26,622 nucleotides of DNA from UMGS1649 sp045652705 (GCA_045652705.1 JAZRUV010000004.1:1-26622); one strand, 5' to 3'. Counted from the stretch's first letter, positions 1 through 7,485 are shown. Notes: generated by a model not told the origin, from the letters alone. Numbers and translations: made by a program.

Positions 1-1
1 A

Positions 2-106
2 GAATTTATAAAAGATATTGTAAGGGACAATAATGAATATAGACCTAGTTATGCATTAAACTACAAAACCCCAATTGAATATAAAATTCAATTAGGGTTT
101 CGATAG
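2..106 (+). CDS. IS3-family transposase, C-terminal end (partial)
   Basis: The frame opening at base 2 runs 34 codons to a TAG and is cut by the left window edge. It reads as the extreme C-terminus of an IS3-family OrfB (DDE/rve integrase) transposase. The segment RPSYALNYKTPIEYKIQLGF matches the usual 'YxTPxEYxxQ' tail of these proteins. The rest of the catalytic domain lies outside the window, so activity cannot be judged. An IS3-type terminal repeat follows 8 bases after the stop, which supports the call independently. The element points toward metK but ends before it. Confidence 0.8.
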   Translation, partial: EFIKDIVRDNNEYRPSYALNYKTPIEYKIQLGFR

Positions 107-113
107 GTTTTTT

Positions 114-139
114 GTGTCTACTTTTTGTTGACAAGTCCA
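114..139 (+). repeat. Right terminal inverted repeat of the IS3-family element
   Basis: Just after the transposase stop, the complement reads TGGACTTGTCAACAAAAAGT and then AGACAC. This begins with TGGAC and carries the AGACAC block typical of IS3-family ends, which terminate in 5'-TG...CA-3'. The outermost CA is at 138-139. The left repeat and the target duplication are outside the window, so the exact boundary is inferred from one end only. Confidence 0.6.
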
Positions 140-210
140 CATTAATTTGCTCGGGGTGTTTTACAACTTAAAACAACTAATATTTACATTTAATTCTTAA
201 ATTTTAAAAA

Positions 211-1356
211 TTAAGCATTAATTTTTCCCACATATTCCTTTATTTTAGCTACTTTATCCAATTTTTCATAAGGAAGATTATCTTTACCAAAATGTGAATA
301 AGCAGTAGTATTGCTATAAAAAGCTTGTTTTAAAGCAAGTTCACTTATCATATTAGATGGTGAAAAGTCAAATATGTTTTCTACAACAGCTTGTATAATA
401 CGAGTATCAACTTTTTCTGTGCTATATGTATCAATAAAGATAGATAAGGGTTTACTTACACCAATTGCATAGGATACTTGAAGCATAAGTTTGTCGCACA
501 GTCCACTTGCAACAATGTTTTTACAAACATAACGCGCATAGTATGCAGCAGATCTATCTACTTTAGTATAATCTTTTCCAGAGAATGCTCCGCCGCCATG
601 AGGAATAACTCCTCCATATGTATCTACTATGATTTTTCTTCCAGTAAGTCCAGTATCACCAACGGGACCGCCGATTACAAATCTACCAGTTGGATTTATA
701 TATATTTTAGTGTTTTCAGATAAATATTTAGAGTCTATAGTATCAAATATTACGTGCTCTTTTATATCTTCACGAAGTTTTTCTATGTCTATTTCATCGT
801 GTTGTGTAGATACAACTATTGTATCTATTCCTACAAATTTTCCATCTTCAAATATTCCAGTAACTTGAGTTTTTCCGTCTGGACGAAGATAAGGAATAAT
901 ATTCTCACGTCTTGCGTATTCTAATCTTTTTGCAAGTTTGTTTGCAAAGTATGCAGTGTGTGGCATAAAATCTTCAGTTTCATTTGTGGCATAACCAAAC
1001 ATCATGCCTTGGTCCCCGGCACCAATGTCCTCTTTATTAACTCCCATACTAATATCTGGTGATTGTGTATTTATTAAAAGTTCAATCTCAACATTATGAC
1101 CATTAAATCCAAGCTCGTCTCTATCATAACCGATTTCTATTATAGTCTTTCTTACTAAACTTTCTACATCAACACTAGCTTTACTTGTTATTTCACCAGA
1201 TACAACCACTTTTTTATGAGTTGCAAATGTTTCGCAAGCAACACGAGAATTTTCGTCTTGTTTCAAATATGCATCCAAAACTTTATCACTAATAATGTCA
1301 CACATTTTATCTGGATGCCCAACTGTGACACATTCACTTGTAAATAACTTATACAT
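211..1356 (-). CDS. metK: S-adenosylmethionine synthetase (methionine adenosyltransferase)
   Basis: This cytosolic enzyme makes S-adenosylmethionine from methionine and ATP, releasing phosphate and pyrophosphate. The 381-residue protein is close to the family's usual 380-400. It has the N-terminal GHPDKMCDIISD motif (residues 14-25), the GAGDQGMMFGYA ATP-binding motif near residue 112, and the glycine-rich GGGAFSGKDYTKVDRSAAY phosphate loop near residue 252. The ATG is 7 bases after an AAAGGAGGT SD. The gene stands alone on the minus strand behind a SAM-I riboswitch, so it should be shut off when SAM is plentiful. Its 3' end faces the IS3 remnant about 70 bases away. No strong terminator was seen after the stop. 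Confidence 0.97.
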   Translation of the reverse strand: MYKLFTSECVTVGHPDKMCDIISDKVLDAYLKQDENSRVACETFATHKKVVVSGEITSKASVDVESLVRKTIIEIGYDRDELGFNGHNVEIELLINTQSPDISMGVNKEDIGAGDQGMMFGYATNETEDFMPHTAYFANKLAKRLEYARRENIIPYLRPDGKTQVTGIFEDGKFVGIDTIVVSTQHDEIDIEKLREDIKEHVIFDTIDSKYLSENTKIYINPTGRFVIGGPVGDTGLTGRKIIVDTYGGVIPHGGGAFSGKDYTKVDRSAAYYARYVCKNIVASGLCDKLMLQVSYAIGVSKPLSIFIDTYSTEKVDTRIIQAVVENIFDFSPSNMISELALKQAFYSNTTAYSHFGKDNLPYEKLDKVAKIKEYVGKINA

Positions 1357-1378
1357 AAATTACCTCCTTTTTCTTATT

Positions 1379-1411
1379 AGAGAGAAAAGCGCTAGAATAA
1401 CCTAGCGCTTG
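1379..1411 (-). terminator. Intrinsic terminator of the SAM riboswitch (expression platform)
   Basis: On the minus strand an 8-bp perfect stem, AGCGCTAG / CTAGCGCT, with loop GTTATT is followed by TTTTCTCTCT. It lies between the aptamer and the metK SD. It is the off-state hairpin expected in a transcription-attenuating S-box. Confidence 0.9.
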
Positions 1412-1426
1412 AAAGTTCCAGAATTA

Positions 1427-1520
1427 TTCTTATCTGTCGGTATAACCGTAGGATTTAGCACCTAACTTAATAGGTTGCTGGACTTCACAGGGCCTAATCC
1501 CTCCATCACTCTTAATAAGA
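1427..1520 (-). promoter_or_regulatory. SAM-I (S-box) riboswitch aptamer
   Basis: The minus strand between the metK promoter and start carries the S-box core in order: CTTATTAAGAG, GATGGAGGGA, GGCCCTGTGAAGTC, CAGCAACC, then a variable P3/P4 arm. It closes with ATAAGA, which pairs back with the opening TCTTAT to form P1. The family binds SAM in the four-way junction and lets transcription terminate when SAM is bound. The position directly upstream of metK and the intrinsic terminator just after it give the complete switch. Confidence 0.95.
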
Positions 1521-1537
1521 TTTGTATTTACAGTGAC

Positions 1538-1566
1538 ATTATACATTTAATGTAGATAATTGTCAA
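1538..1566 (-). promoter_or_regulatory. metK promoter (sigma-A type)
   Basis: The minus strand has TTGACA (1566-1561), a 17-base spacer and TATAAT (1543-1538), a perfect housekeeping consensus. It is about 18 bases ahead of the riboswitch aptamer, so transcripts would start right at the aptamer. Confidence 0.9.
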
Positions 1567-1597
1567 ATGGTTTTGGTAATTTATATATATTCTTTTG

Positions 1598-1626
1598 TTG
1601 ATTTGTAAAAAACTTTAATATATAAT
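1598..1626 (+). promoter_or_regulatory. Promoter of the ogg operon (sigma-A type)
   Basis: TTGATT (1598-1603), a 17-base spacer and TATAAT (1621-1626) lie about 40 bases upstream of the glycosylase start. The promoter diverges from the metK promoter, with about 30 bases between the two -35 boxes. Confidence 0.75.
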
Positions 1627-1664
1627 CTATATAAATTAAATTGATGTAGGAAAGGGGCAATACT

Positions 1665-2513
1665 GTGATAGCAGATTTAGAGCTACAAGTTAAATGTTTC
1701 AATTTAAAATATACACTTGAATGTGGTCAATGTTTTAGATGGAAAGTTATAGATGACAGCGAATATATTGGCGTAATTTATGATAGAGTAATACGCATAA
1801 AACAAGAAGGAAATAAACTACTTATTTGGTCAAATAAAAAAGAAGATTTAAAAGAAGTTGTTGTACATTATTTTGACCTTGAAAAAGATTACGAATTGCT
1901 TGAAAAGAGGATTGCTAAAATAGATAATAATATAGCTAAGTCATTAGAATATTCTTCTGGCATTAGAATACTTAACCAACCATTGTTTGAGACAATAATT
2001 TCGTATATAATATCTGCTAATAACAACATAAAAAGAATTAGCCGTTCTGTAAATGATATAAGTAAAAGATATGGTAAAGAGGTAGAATTTGAAGGAGAAA
2101 AATACTACTTGTTTCCAACGCTTACACAAATGAAAGATGTTACAATAGATGATTTGCTCTCTGATGGAACAGGATTTAGAGCAAGATACATTAAACATGA
2201 TATAGAATACTTTTTGGAGCATCCGTTTTTTTTGAAAGAGCTTCAAAAATTAAATACAGAAGAAGCTGCAAAGATTTTATCTTCTCTTATGGGAATTGGA
2301 CCAAAGGTTGCAGATTGCATACTTCTTTTCTCGCTTGGTAAATCGGAGGTCTTCCCTATAGACGTATGGGTAAAACGTATAATGGAAAAACTATATTTTA
2401 AAGAAAATAAAAGTCTTAAAGAAATAAAAAAATATGCAAATGAAAAATTTGGCGAGTATGGTGGAATTGTACAACAACACTTATTCCATAATGTTAGAGA
2501 AGGTAACATATAG
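1665..2513 (+). CDS. ogg: 8-oxoguanine DNA glycosylase / AP lyase (OGG1 type)
   Basis: This base-excision repair enzyme removes 8-oxoguanine from DNA and can nick the abasic site. The 282-residue protein has the N-terminal OGG motif TLECGQCFRW (residues 17-26), the helix QPLFETIISYIISANNNIKR (105-124), and the helix-hairpin-helix LMGIGPKVADC (208-218). By analogy with human OGG1, Lys214 in this loop is the Schiff-base nucleophile and Asp233 in PIDVW is the catalytic acid. The start is GTG, preceded by AGGAAAGGGG at 1648-1657, with no nearby ATG alternative. It begins an operon: the next gene follows after 11 bases with its own SD. Confidence 0.93.
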   Translation: MIADLELQVKCFNLKYTLECGQCFRWKVIDDSEYIGVIYDRVIRIKQEGNKLLIWSNKKEDLKEVVVHYFDLEKDYELLEKRIAKIDNNIAKSLEYSSGIRILNQPLFETIISYIISANNNIKRISRSVNDISKRYGKEVEFEGEKYYLFPTLTQMKDVTIDDLLSDGTGFRARYIKHDIEYFLEHPFFLKELQKLNTEEAAKILSSLMGIGPKVADCILLFSLGKSEVFPIDVWVKRIMEKLYFKENKSLKEIKKYANEKFGEYGGIVQQHLFHNVREGNI

Positions 2514-2524
2514 GAGGAAAAAAT

Positions 2525-3157
2525 ATGAACAAAAAGAAATTAATAATTGGTATGATAGCTGTGTTTGTAATGATAGCAATAACTATTACAATTGTATTAA
2601 TTGTAAAAAATGATAAACAAGAGATAGATGTTCCTGTTATACCAAATCCTAATGTTAAAGTTACAGGAAATCTAAAAGAATATATAGGTAATTTGACTGA
2701 AAATTATTATATAAAATATTCAGGAAAGTTTAAAGATAATTCTGGTGAACTTGTGGATGCAATAGTAGAATATACTAGAGATGGTGAAAGTTTTGCTCTT
2801 AGGTCAAGTGAGCTAGATATACATATGATATGTGAAAAAGAAAAGTTGTATAGTATATCTTATAGATATAAAATGATGATACAAATGGGAAGACAATCTT
2901 TTGACATATCTGAATATAACTTGGTTTCAGATATAAACCAAATATTTGTTAATAGTTATAAAGAAAAAGTTAATAACATGGATTATGATGTAGAAGAATA
3001 TTTATTTAATGGTAAGGGTTTAAAATATTATTTTAAAGATAGTGACATAAAATTGATTAGATATGATGGCCAAGATATAAGAGTAATAAGATTAGAAAAA
3101 ACGACTAATAATGAAATGCTAAAAAAACCTGAAGGTTATAAAGTCGCAATAGCATAA
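2525..3157 (+). CDS. Membrane-anchored protein of unknown function
   Basis: I do not recognise this 210-residue protein. Residues 5-27 form one hydrophobic segment after a short basic start (MNKKK), giving an N-in anchor with the rest outside the cell. The remainder (about 45-210) is polar and rich in predicted beta strands, with no cysteine pair or enzyme motif; it loosely resembles LolA-like beta-rich carrier domains, but this is only an impression. The ATG is preceded by TAGGAGGAAAAAAT. It sits between the glycosylase and a thioredoxin-like gene, with gaps of 11 and 15 bases, so all three are likely cotranscribed. Confidence 0.7.
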   Translation: MNKKKLIIGMIAVFVMIAITITIVLIVKNDKQEIDVPVIPNPNVKVTGNLKEYIGNLTENYYIKYSGKFKDNSGELVDAIVEYTRDGESFALRSSELDIHMICEKEKLYSISYRYKMMIQMGRQSFDISEYNLVSDINQIFVNSYKEKVNNMDYDVEEYLFNGKGLKYYFKDSDIKLIRYDGQDIRVIRLEKTTNNEMLKKPEGYKVAIA

Positions 3158-3172
3158 AAGAGGAGATAAAAT

Positions 3173-3790
3173 ATGAATAGTATACCAAAGGCAAATCAAA
3201 TAAAGATAATAATAACATTTGTTATTGTTGCAATAATTATAACACTTATAGTTATATTTAGAGAAGAATTATTTAAGATAAAATCGAACATAACAGATGG
3301 TGAAAAATTTTTCCAAGATTATAACAAAGTAAGTGTAGATAATGTATATAAATATGTTACAACTGAACAATCTATAGAGCTGTTTAAAGCTGAAGAGGCA
3401 GTAATATTTTTGGGATTTAAAGAATGTATATGGTGCCAAGAATACGCCCCAATTTTAAATGATTATGCAAAACAAAATAATATAGAAACAATATATTATG
3501 TGGATATAAAACAAGATAGAGCTAATAATACTGATGAGTACCAAGAGCTTGTAAAACTACTAGATAAATATTTATCTTCAGACGATAATAGGCAAAAGAG
3601 AATATATGTACCAGATGTATATTTTGTAAAAGAAGGCAAAATAATAGGACATAATAACGATACAAGTACAGAAAAGGGAGCAGATATAGAAGAATATTAT
3701 GAGCAAAACGGGTCAAGTTTAAAAGAAAAACTAGACAAGTTATTTAAAGAATTAAATACAACCTGCGATGATTCGGGTAAAGGCTGTTAA
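3173..3790 (+). CDS. Membrane-anchored thioredoxin-like protein
   Basis: Residues 10-29 form a transmembrane anchor. A thioredoxin-fold domain follows, with the redox motif CIWC at residues 85-88 (context FLGFKECIWCQEYAPIL). The 205-residue layout resembles the extracytoplasmic thiol-disulfide proteins annotated as bacteriocin-transport accessory or PedC-like proteins. The predicted role is disulfide formation or isomerisation outside the membrane. Two further cysteines lie at the very C-terminus (CDDSGKGC). The cis-proline cannot be placed with certainty, though VPDVYFV near residue 146 is a candidate. It is the last gene of the operon, with a terminator directly after the stop. No bacteriocin genes are adjacent, so the substrate is unknown. 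Confidence 0.8.
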   Translation: MNSIPKANQIKIIITFVIVAIIITLIVIFREELFKIKSNITDGEKFFQDYNKVSVDNVYKYVTTEQSIELFKAEEAVIFLGFKECIWCQEYAPILNDYAKQNNIETIYYVDIKQDRANNTDEYQELVKLLDKYLSSDDNRQKRIYVPDVYFVKEGKIIGHNNDTSTEKGADIEEYYEQNGSSLKEKLDKLFKELNTTCDDSGKGC

Positions 3791-3821
3791 TGAGATAAGA
3801 AAAAACTTATCTCATTTTTCT
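3790..3821 (+). terminator. Rho-independent terminator after the ogg operon
   Basis: A 9-bp perfect stem, TGAGATAAG / CTTATCTCA, with loop AAAAAA is followed by TTTTTCTT. It begins at the stop codon of the thioredoxin-like gene. Confidence 0.9.
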
Positions 3822-3886
3822 TATATACTAGAATAAAAATAGGACAACATGAATATATATAATATAAAGTCTAAGGAGGATTATTA

Positions 3887-4165
3887 ATGGAAGAAAAAAA
3901 GAATATGAGTCCACACAACTTAATAATGGAAAACAGAGAAAAATTAACACTTACTGGCGTTATAGACATTCATAGTTTCGATGATGAATTAGTATTAGTG
4001 GAAACTACACGAGGGATACTTACAATAAAGGGAAATGATTTGAAAATGAACAAGCTTAACCTAGACAATAATGAATTAATCGTAGAAGGGAAAATAGTGG
4101 CACTTATATATAGTGAAGGAGAACTTGGTAAAAAAGGTAATATGTTTGGGAAAATATTTAAATAG
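3887..4165 (+). CDS. yabP: Sporulation protein YabP
   Basis: This 92-residue protein matches the YabP/YqfC family. The conserved core 'ENREKLTLTGVIDIHSFDDE' (about residues 15-34) leads into a beta-rich domain ending IVEGKIVALIYSEG. In Bacillus it belongs to the mother-cell sigma-E regulon. The order yabP-yabQ-divIC is conserved and is kept here, which makes the call firm. The SD is AAGGAGG at 3873-3879, 7 bases before the ATG. The yqfC gene at 9956 encodes a second family member. Confidence 0.93.
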   Translation: MEEKKNMSPHNLIMENREKLTLTGVIDIHSFDDELVLVETTRGILTIKGNDLKMNKLNLDNNELIVEGKIVALIYSEGELGKKGNMFGKIFK

Positions 4166-4175
4166 TAGGTGAAAT

Positions 4176-4691
4176 ATGTCTTTAAGTGAAGAGACAACAT
4201 TATTTTTAATATTTGTAGTTATGGGAATGGTATTTAGCATAATTTTTGATGTTTTTAGGGCTATTCGTAAAATTAAAAAAACAAATACTAAAACAATATA
4301 TTTTCAAGATATAATATATTTTTGTATAGTAGGTATAATTTTACTGTTTATGATTATAAATTACATGGATACTGAGCTTAGAATATATTTAATACTCGCA
4401 ATACTACTAGGTATAGTTATATATATTAGTACGGTGGGAAATATAGTTATGAATATACTAGTTAAAATAATAAAAATAAGCAGCAAAATTATAGAATTTT
4501 TAATATTACCTGTTTTAATTTACACGACAGTTTTAGACAAACAAATTGTTATTTTAAAAAAATATGTAAGAAAGTGTTGCAAAAAAATAAAGTATATGAT
4601 AAATTTAAATCATATTAAAAAGAATTTTAAAATTTTCAGAACAAATGAGGATAGAATAAATGGTAAGAGCAGGAAACAACAAACAAGTTAA
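4176..4691 (+). CDS. yabQ: Spore cortex biosynthesis membrane protein YabQ
   Basis: YabQ is a multi-span membrane protein needed for spore cortex formation in Bacillus. The 171-residue product has hydrophobic segments near residues 6-26, 45-64, 70-98 and 102-116, then a Lys/Arg-rich C-terminal tail. The N-terminal FSIIFDVFRAIRK (about 20-32) matches the family's 'D.fR..rr' turn. Family identification rests on this pattern plus its position between yabP and divIC. It starts 10 bases after yabP and overlaps the start of divIC by 32 bases in another frame, which suggests translational coupling. Confidence 0.88.
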   Translation: MSLSEETTLFLIFVVMGMVFSIIFDVFRAIRKIKKTNTKTIYFQDIIYFCIVGIILLFMIINYMDTELRIYLILAILLGIVIYISTVGNIVMNILVKIIKISSKIIEFLILPVLIYTTVLDKQIVILKKYVRKCCKKIKYMINLNHIKKNFKIFRTNEDRINGKSRKQQTS

Positions 4692-4965
4692 AAAAAGATA
4701 TAAAGTGGATTATTTAAGAGTAATCCTGGTTGTTGCGCTCATTTTATTTAGTGCTACTTTTGTAAAGCAACAAATGCAAATTCATGAATATAATGTACAA
4801 ATCAATGGTATTAAGGAAGATATAGCAGATGCTAATGACAAGATAGTTGAACTTAAAGCTGTAGAGAACAAAGTGAATGATTCTGAATACATAGAAAGTA
4901 TTGCAAGGACAGAATTAGGACTTGTAAAACCTTATGAGAAAATTTTTATAGATGTAGACAAATAA
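4660..4965 (+). CDS. divIC: Septum formation initiator DivIC/FtsB-like cell division protein
   Basis: This is a bitopic membrane protein of the divisome subcomplex with FtsL and DivIB/FtsQ. The 101-residue protein has a short basic cytoplasmic tail (1-17), one membrane span (about 19-35), a coiled coil (about 38-72) and the family signature YIESIARTELGLVKPYE (77-93). That signature and the position after yabP-yabQ match divIC. The ATG lies inside the end of yabQ. In Bacillus an S1-domain gene, yabR, follows; here a bidirectional terminator and a convergent gene follow instead. Confidence 0.92.
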   Translation: MVRAGNNKQVKKRYKVDYLRVILVVALILFSATFVKQQMQIHEYNVQINGIKEDIADANDKIVELKAVENKVNDSEYIESIARTELGLVKPYEKIFIDVDK

Positions 4966-4994
4966 AAGCAATTCGTGTTTTACGAGTTGCTTTT
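4964..4994. terminator. Bidirectional intrinsic terminator between divIC and the VanW gene
   Basis: A 13-bp stem beginning AAAAGCAA and closing TTGCTTTT (one T-G wobble) has A-tracts and T-tracts on both sides, so it can work on either strand. It overlaps both stop codons of the two convergent genes. Confidence 0.85.
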
Positions 4995-5658
4995 ATGTTT
5001 CTATAATTTTTTCTTGTTTTAATGTAACTGTTACTTTGTATCCGTCTGTACTTGTGCAAATCATTATGTCTGTATCTGAAGTGTTTTTAAATCTAAAATC
5101 TGGCCCCCCAGAATATACAGTAGCATCTTTGTTTTTTGGCACATAATACACACGCCTACTATGAGCATGTCTTTCAGTTACTTCTAATTTGGCAATCATA
5201 ACCGCGTTATATAGAGTACTACTTATTTGACAAATGCCACCACCATACATTTTAATTTTATTTCCGTTACTATCGAAACCAATAGCTTTTTTAAATCCAT
5301 CAGCTTTTCCCATAGTACCCATTTTATTGTTAAAAGAAAATTCGTCACCAGCTTCAACAATATGCCCATCTAACTTCTCGCAAGCTAATTTTATATTATA
5401 TATTCTATTTTTATCCTTGTCATAAATTTTAGTTGTATAAGTTGATATGTCCTCATAAACTTTTTCTAAATTTACAATGTTGTTTGTTTGTTGTTCATAA
5501 TGAATATGCTCATTATATATATCATTATTATTATTTATATTGTTCTCTAAATTATCTTTTATATCATTTGATTTAAAAAGGTATAATATAGTAATTGCAG
5601 CAAATAGTATTAATATTATAAAGGCAATAATTATTGTAATATCATGTGTTTTTGACAT
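4993..5658 (-). CDS. VanW-domain membrane-anchored protein
   Basis: The protein has an N-terminal membrane span (about residues 8-28), a low-complexity Asn-rich stretch (33-60) and a VanW domain (about 84-200). Visible family motifs are NIKLACEKLDGHIVEAGDEF (88-107), GGGICQISSTLYNAV (139-153), ERHAHSRRVYYVP (162-174) and the NTSD turn near 192. VanW occurs in some vancomycin-resistance clusters but is common in Clostridia outside them, and its biochemical role is not established; a cell-envelope role is likely. The open frame extends to a TTG at 5673. I chose the ATG at 5658 because GTGGAGG lies just upstream, inside that extension. No other resistance gene is adjacent. Confidence 0.88.
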   Translation of the reverse strand: MSKTHDITIIIAFIILILFAAITILYLFKSNDIKDNLENNINNNNDIYNEHIHYEQQTNNIVNLEKVYEDISTYTTKIYDKDKNRIYNIKLACEKLDGHIVEAGDEFSFNNKMGTMGKADGFKKAIGFDSNGNKIKMYGGGICQISSTLYNAVMIAKLEVTERHAHSRRVYYVPKNKDATVYSGGPDFRFKNTSDTDIMICTSTDGYKVTVTLKQEKIIET

Positions 5659-5705
5659 TTTAGACCTCCACAAATAATATGTGTAAAGTTTAAAAAAGTA
5701 TACAA

Positions 5706-5736
5706 ATAAAAAGCAAATCCACCAATGTGAATTTGC
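5706..5736 (-). terminator. Intrinsic terminator after the Cys/Asn-rich microprotein gene
   Basis: On the minus strand a 10-bp stem, GCAAATTCAC / GTGGATTTGC (one wobble), with loop ATTG is followed by TTTTTATTTG. It lies 8 bases past the TAA of the 59-codon gene, which supports that gene being real and last in its operon. Confidence 0.85.
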
Positions 5737-5743
5737 AAATATA

Positions 5744-5923
5744 TTAGTTGTTACAAAAACAAATTAATAGAACTATTATAATCAAAATCCATATCCAAGA
5801 GCAATTACCAGAGTTGCTATATGAACAGCAAGAATTATTGTTACCACAACAATTATAGTCATCAGTTATATTATAACAATTGTTTTGGTTATATGAATTA
5901 TTTTGACAATTTGTATTTGCCAT
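5744..5923 (-). CDS. 59-residue Cys/Asn-rich membrane microprotein
   Basis: This short gene starts at ATG 5923 behind a strong GGAGG SD (5936-5932) that lies inside the end of the peroxiredoxin gene; the two are separated by 3 bases. The first 42 residues hold 16 of the protein's Asn and Cys pairs, with CC at 25-26 and 32-33. Residues 43-57 are a hydrophobic segment (WIWILIIIVLLICF) ending CFCNN. There are 9 cysteines and 14 to 16 asparagines in total. The architecture, a small polar head rich in Asn/Tyr/Cys and a C-terminal hydrophobic tail, recalls the YjcZ-type small spore proteins of Firmicutes, but the head lacks their Gly-rich sequence. I do not assign a function. Good SD, linked operon and a terminator right after it make it likely real. 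Confidence 0.75.
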   Translation of the reverse strand: MANTNCQNNSYNQNNCYNITDDYNCCGNNNSCCSYSNSGNCSWIWILIIIVLLICFCNN

Positions 5924-5926
5924 AAG

Positions 5927-6571
5927 TTATTCCTCCTTTTTATTATTAAAACACAAATACCACTCAAAAAAACTGTAGTCAGAAGAGTTTAATACACGCT
6001 GTTTTAAATCTTCGTATGTATTAGGCGATTTTACTATAGTAGGCATATTTTTGTTCCAGTTTGCAGGGGTTAGTACATTTTCATTATCCGAAGTTTGGAG
6101 CGCCTTCAAAATTCGTAAAATTTCTTGGATATTTCTACCGATTTCTTTAGGATAAGAAAGTATGACTCTAATTATTCCACCTGGGTCTATAATATACACA
6201 TTTCTCACACAACTTGTATCTTTTTCAGTTTTCATGCCATATAGATTGGCAATTTCACCAGATAAATCTGCTATTATTGGAAATGGTACAACAACATTAC
6301 TATTGGTATAAATGTTATGAATCCAAGCCAAATGTGAACTATTACTATCAATAGATAATGCCAATAGCTCAGTATCTAATTCTTTAAACTCATTGTAGCA
6401 ACTTGCAAAAGCGAGAAATTCGGTTGTACAAACCGGTGTAAAATCTCCAGGGTGTGAAAAAAAGACTAACCATTTCCCTTTAAAATCATTAAGCTCGAAA
6501 TCTCCAAAAGTAGTAGTACATCTAAAGCTTGGAGCTTTCATTCCAATATGTATTTTTTGATCTGCCTCCAT
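5927..6571 (-). CDS. Peroxiredoxin, Prx6/1-Cys type
   Basis: This is a cytosolic thiol peroxidase that reduces hydrogen peroxide and organic hydroperoxides. The 214-residue length and the layout, an AhpC/TSA domain followed by a C-terminal extension (about 160-205), fit the Prx6 subfamily. The peroxidatic cysteine is Cys48 in the motif HPGDFTPVCTTE (40-51), and the partner Arg is in SCVRNVYIIDP. The family-typical TPANW stretch follows near residue 168. A late Cys in WYLCFNN could serve as a resolving thiol, which is speculative. The ATG follows AAAGGAGGTTTAAA. It is the first gene of a two-gene minus-strand operon with the Cys-rich microprotein. Confidence 0.92.
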   Translation of the reverse strand: MEADQKIHIGMKAPSFRCTTTFGDFELNDFKGKWLVFFSHPGDFTPVCTTEFLAFASCYNEFKELDTELLALSIDSNSSHLAWIHNIYTNSNVVVPFPIIADLSGEIANLYGMKTEKDTSCVRNVYIIDPGGIIRVILSYPKEIGRNIQEILRILKALQTSDNENVLTPANWNKNMPTIVKSPNTYEDLKQRVLNSSDYSFFEWYLCFNNKKEE

Positions 6572-6748
6572 TTTAAACCTCCTTTTACAATATACTATAC
6601 AAAGGACAAAAACTGTGTTACTAACGGTATGTACAATTTTTATTGAGTTACAAGACTGCGTGAAAAAGAACTATTATGTGTGAAATACTTAAAATATTGT
6701 ACAAAAAATATATACCATACTTTCATAAAATTATTTATAGGTTTTATA

Positions 6749-6779
6749 TGCTGTTTGTCTATATACAGCAAAATATAAT
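6749..6779 (+). promoter_or_regulatory. Possible agrB promoter with an inverted repeat
   Basis: A TATAAT box (6774-6779) lies about 30 bases before the agrB start. No good -35 box precedes it; instead TGCTGT-N10-ACAGCA (6749-6754 / 6765-6770) covers that region. A strong -10 with a poor -35 is what an activator-dependent promoter looks like, and the LytTR regulator encoded nearby is the obvious candidate. LytTR proteins usually bind direct repeats, so the inverted repeat could belong to another factor. The rest of the 236-base gap between the peroxiredoxin and agrB shows no further feature I can support. Confidence 0.35.
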
Positions 6780-6807
6780 GTAAAATGTAAATAGAGGTAC
6801 GTAGCAC

Positions 6808-7425
6808 GTGATAGACAAGATAAGTAAAAGAATATTAGATTTGATTTCCAATTCAGAACAAACTAATGATGAAAAAGAAATATTGTTATTTGGAATAACT
6901 CGAATAGTAGAGGACATCCCAAAAACACTAGGGATAATACTAATAGGTTTGATTTTAGGGATAATAAAAGAAATAGCGATAGTTACTTTAATAATATTAT
7001 TATATAAAACACTAACAGGTGGTGTGCACGCAAAAACTAATTGGGGCTGTTTTATATATTCAGCACTCTTTTATTTAGCTATAATTTACACATCAAAATG
7101 GTTAGTTTTAGCTGGTATAAGTAAATATGGAATATACTCAATAATATATATTTTTTCTTTGTATACAATATTTGTATATGTTCCGGCAGACGTTCCAGAG
7201 ATCCCTAAAGTGAATTTAAAACTTCGAAAAACACTAAAAATAAAATCTTTAGTCATGTTAAATCTAATATATTTCTTGACGTTAGTCGTAGTTAAAGATG
7301 TAATAATTCAAAATTTAATCATTTATTCAGTATTTTATATCAGTGTAATGACGACAAGAACAATATATAACTTGTTTAAAGCGGATTATGGTTTTGAAAC
7401 ATATGTACCTGATGAACTAATTTAG
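6808..7425 (+). CDS. agrB: AgrB-type accessory gene regulator membrane protease
   Basis: AgrB is a membrane endopeptidase that cuts the C-terminal tail off the AgrD precursor and closes the lactone or thiolactone ring. The 205-residue protein is the usual size, with several membrane segments (about 40-66, 82-105, 108-126, 147-163 and 165-183). The catalytic pair is visible as His74 and Cys81 in TGGVHAKTNWGC, with the same 7-residue spacing as His77/Cys84 of the Staphylococcus enzyme. The GTG start follows AGAGGT. A short agrD gene follows 60 bases downstream. Confidence 0.92.
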   Translation: MIDKISKRILDLISNSEQTNDEKEILLFGITRIVEDIPKTLGIILIGLILGIIKEIAIVTLIILLYKTLTGGVHAKTNWGCFIYSALFYLAIIYTSKWLVLAGISKYGIYSIIYIFSLYTIFVYVPADVPEIPKVNLKLRKTLKIKSLVMLNLIYFLTLVVVKDVIIQNLIIYSVFYISVMTTRTIYNLFKADYGFETYVPDELI

Positions 7426-7431
7426 GTTAAT

Positions 7432-7455
7432 AGTATCGGCCATGGAGATACTTTT
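7432..7455 (+). other. Small hairpin between agrB and agrD
   Basis: A 6-bp stem, AGTATC / GATACT, with a 9-base loop is followed by TTT. It could be a weak attenuator or an mRNA-processing site that lets agrD accumulate more than agrB. It is short and could be chance. Confidence 0.3.
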
Positions 7456-7485
7456 AATATATATTAAAATAAGGAGGATAAATAT

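Noticed and set aside
478..868. Two overlapping plus-strand open frames of 79-81 codons opposite metK
   Set aside because: They lie wholly antisense to a well-conserved metK, have no SD and show no family features.
4993..5658. Vancomycin resistance locus suggested by the VanW domain
   Set aside because: No vanH/A/X/R/S-type gene is nearby, and VanW-domain proteins are common in Clostridia without resistance.
6572..6807. LytTR (AgrA) direct-repeat binding sites before agrB
   Set aside because: I looked for paired repeats of the AgrA type about one helical turn apart and found no convincing pair by eye; only an inverted repeat near the -35 region is reported.
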